From: Chloroflexota bacterium
GTDB taxonomy: Bacteria; Chloroflexota; Dormibacteria; Aeolococcales; Aeolococcaceae
DNA: 6,647 nucleotides
Direction: 5' to 3'
NCBI GenBank assembly: GCA_028287605.1
Contig: JAQBPI010000092.1
Span: 1-6,647 of the forward strand
The position numbers were made by a program, and so were the translations under genes. Positions 5,660 through 6,647 of this stretch are shown piece by piece. How positions within the stretch are numbered: position 1 is the first letter of the stretch; every line of letters begins with the position of its first letter. Below the pieces are notes generated by a model. That model was not told where the DNA came from and ran no database searches. It was given only the letters and a program-made list of their open reading frames with translations.

Positions 5660-6384
5660 GCGTGGCGGACCGCCGGAAGCGGCTCTCCCGACCCTGGCGC
5701 GACATCATCGAGGTGGCCGCGCTGGCCCTCGGGCTCTACGTGGTGGTCTCGCTGGCGCTGCAGACCGTCCGGGTCGACGGCGTCAGCATGGTGCCGACCC
5801 TGATCAACGGCGACCTGCTCTTCGCCGACAAGCTCTCCTTCCACCTTCGCGCGCCCGAGCGCGGCGACATCATCGTGCTCAAGCCGCCGGGGGACATCAA
5901 CCAGGACTTCATCAAGCGGGTGATCGGCGTCCCCGGCGACACCATCGAGATCGACACCTCGACGTCGAGCGACGGCAGCCGCCGCGCCTCGGTGCTGATC
6001 AAGCCCGCGGGCAGCAGCAGCTTCGAGCGTCTCTCCGAACCCTACCTCTCCCCCAGCGATCCCTGGACCGACAACGGCTACTGCTGCGACGCCGCGGGGC
6101 GTGCCACGGTGCAGCCGCAACCGCTCACCATCCCCAGGAACGAGTACTTCGTGATGGGCGACAACCGCAACATCTCCGAGGACTCGCGGACGCTGGGCCT
6201 GATCCCGCGGGCGAACGTCGTGGCGCGTGCCTGGGTGCGGATCTGGCCGGCCGGCCACCTGGGCGCCCTGGGCACCGGTCCGGCACTGGTCGCGGCCGGC
6301 GTCCCGGTGCTTCCCGGACTGCTCCTGCTGCGGCGGCGCCGCCGGGTGCAGCGCCGCCTGGCCCGGGCCCACGAGGGCGGCTGA
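5656..6384 (+). CDS. lepB: Signal peptidase I (S26 family)
   Basis: Membrane serine protease that cleaves signal peptides from exported proteins on the outer face of the cytoplasmic membrane. 243 residues from ATG 5656. A cytoplasmic basic N-terminus leads into one membrane helix (about 17-37). Catalytic S44 lies in DGVSMVPTL and the general-base lysine K87 in DFIKRVIGVPGD (84-95); the box with YFVMGDNRNISEDSR (164-178) closes the active site. Unusual points: a CC pair (143-144), and a second hydrophobic stretch (about 204-225) followed by an Arg-rich end, giving a likely second membrane helix. The frame is open back to ATG 5506 (293 codons, 7 nt after the adaptor stop, with GGAGG 11 nt before it). 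I prefer 5656 because GAGG (5647-5650) precedes it and codons around 5605-5638 carry unusually many A/T third bases. The 5506 start is not excluded. Confidence 0.93.
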   Translation: MSVADRRKRLSRPWRDIIEVAALALGLYVVVSLALQTVRVDGVSMVPTLINGDLLFADKLSFHLRAPERGDIIVLKPPGDINQDFIKRVIGVPGDTIEIDTSTSSDGSRRASVLIKPAGSSSFERLSEPYLSPSDPWTDNGYCCDAAGRATVQPQPLTIPRNEYFVMGDNRNISEDSRTLGLIPRANVVARAWVRIWPAGHLGALGTGPALVAAGVPVLPGLLLLRRRRRVQRRLARAHEGG

Positions 6385-6422
6385 CCCGCGTCCTGCGCGC
6401 CGGCGCACGCCGTGACCGTGGT

Positions 6423-6647
6423 CTACGCGTTCTCGGAGTGACGCAGCCGGGGCGCGGACACCGCGGGTTCGCCGCTCCAGGCGAAGCGGAGGAGCGGCTC
6501 GGCGTTGCGGGTGATGCCGACCCGGGGACCCGCGGCCACGGGGACGGGATCGCCGCCGTGCAGCACCACCAGCCGGCCGCCGGCGGTGCAGACGTCGGCG
6601 CCGTTGTCGCCGCGGCCGATGCCCAGACCGCTGCAGAGGTTGCCCGG
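6423..6647 (-). CDS. 3-methyladenine (alkyladenine) DNA glycosylase, C-terminal end only
   Basis: Minus-strand frame open from the window edge to the stop at 6423-6425; 74 C-terminal residues are visible, with the start beyond the right edge. The family (AAG/MPG type, EC 3.2.2.21) removes alkylated purines from DNA in base excision repair. Visible blocks match its C-terminal part: PGNLCSGLGI (1-10 of the fragment), DNGADVC (14-20), PVAAGPRVGITRNAE (36-50), PLLRFAWSGEPAVSAPR (51-67). Compare the human enzyme's GPGKLCQALAI, ARVGV and KPLRF with VS. The catalytic region lies outside the window. The gene converges on signal peptidase with 38 bp between the stops. It looks like an ordinary housekeeping gene, unrelated to the export genes. 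Confidence 0.85.
   Translation of the reverse strand, partial: PGNLCSGLGIGRGDNGADVCTAGGRLVVLHGGDPVPVAAGPRVGITRNAEPLLRFAWSGEPAVSAPRLRHSENA

Noticed and set aside
3828..5708. Long minus-strand open frame (626 codons) opposite the adaptor
   Set aside because: Repetitive product that mirrors the adaptor's Ala/Gln codons; the plus strand shows a clear lipoyl, coiled-coil and barrel order.
6385..6422. Hairpin TGCGC-GCCG-GCGCA (6394-6407) as a bidirectional terminator between convergent genes
   Set aside because: The stem is only 5 bp and no T-run follows on either strand, although the position would suit a terminator.

Overview
High-GC bacterial DNA: third codon positions are almost all G or C, and long spurious open frames run antisense to the real genes. 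Gene content (a two-component system with OmpR-type regulator, a small SHOCT-domain membrane protein, an RND/HlyD-type adaptor with a Ser/Gly-rich linker, and a type I signal peptidase) suits a high-GC soil-type lineage such as Actinomycetota or Chloroflexota/Dormibacterota. The sequence alone does not fix the phylum.

Layout. 1-834 is the C-terminal two thirds of an ISL3-family transposase (DDE domain intact, N-terminus outside the window), followed by a probable right terminal inverted repeat (838-863). 864-1315 is a gene-free stretch of about 450 bp packed with perfect short hairpins between 873 and 1134 and a weak candidate promoter near 1251-1278. 1316-3375 is a response regulator and histidine kinase pair whose frames overlap by four bases. 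3419-3715 encodes a 98-residue membrane protein with a SHOCT-like motif, closed by a strong hairpin terminator (3747-3787). 3936-5498 encodes a HlyD/MacA-like membrane fusion protein. 5656-6384 encodes signal peptidase I with an extra hydrophobic C-terminal segment. At the right edge, on the minus strand and converging, lies the C-terminal end of an alkyladenine (3-methyladenine) DNA glycosylase (6423-6647).

How they may work together. Regulator, kinase and SHOCT protein look like one transcription unit. The adaptor follows behind a terminator and probably has its own control. A plausible reading is an envelope-sensing system next to an export component, but no ATPase or permease partner for the adaptor is in the window, so the link is inference from adjacency. 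Signal peptidase and DNA glycosylase are housekeeping functions. I see no CRISPR, toxin-antitoxin, defence or clearly new multi-gene system here. The most unusual parts are the hairpin-dense region beside the IS end and details of the kinase, adaptor and peptidase.
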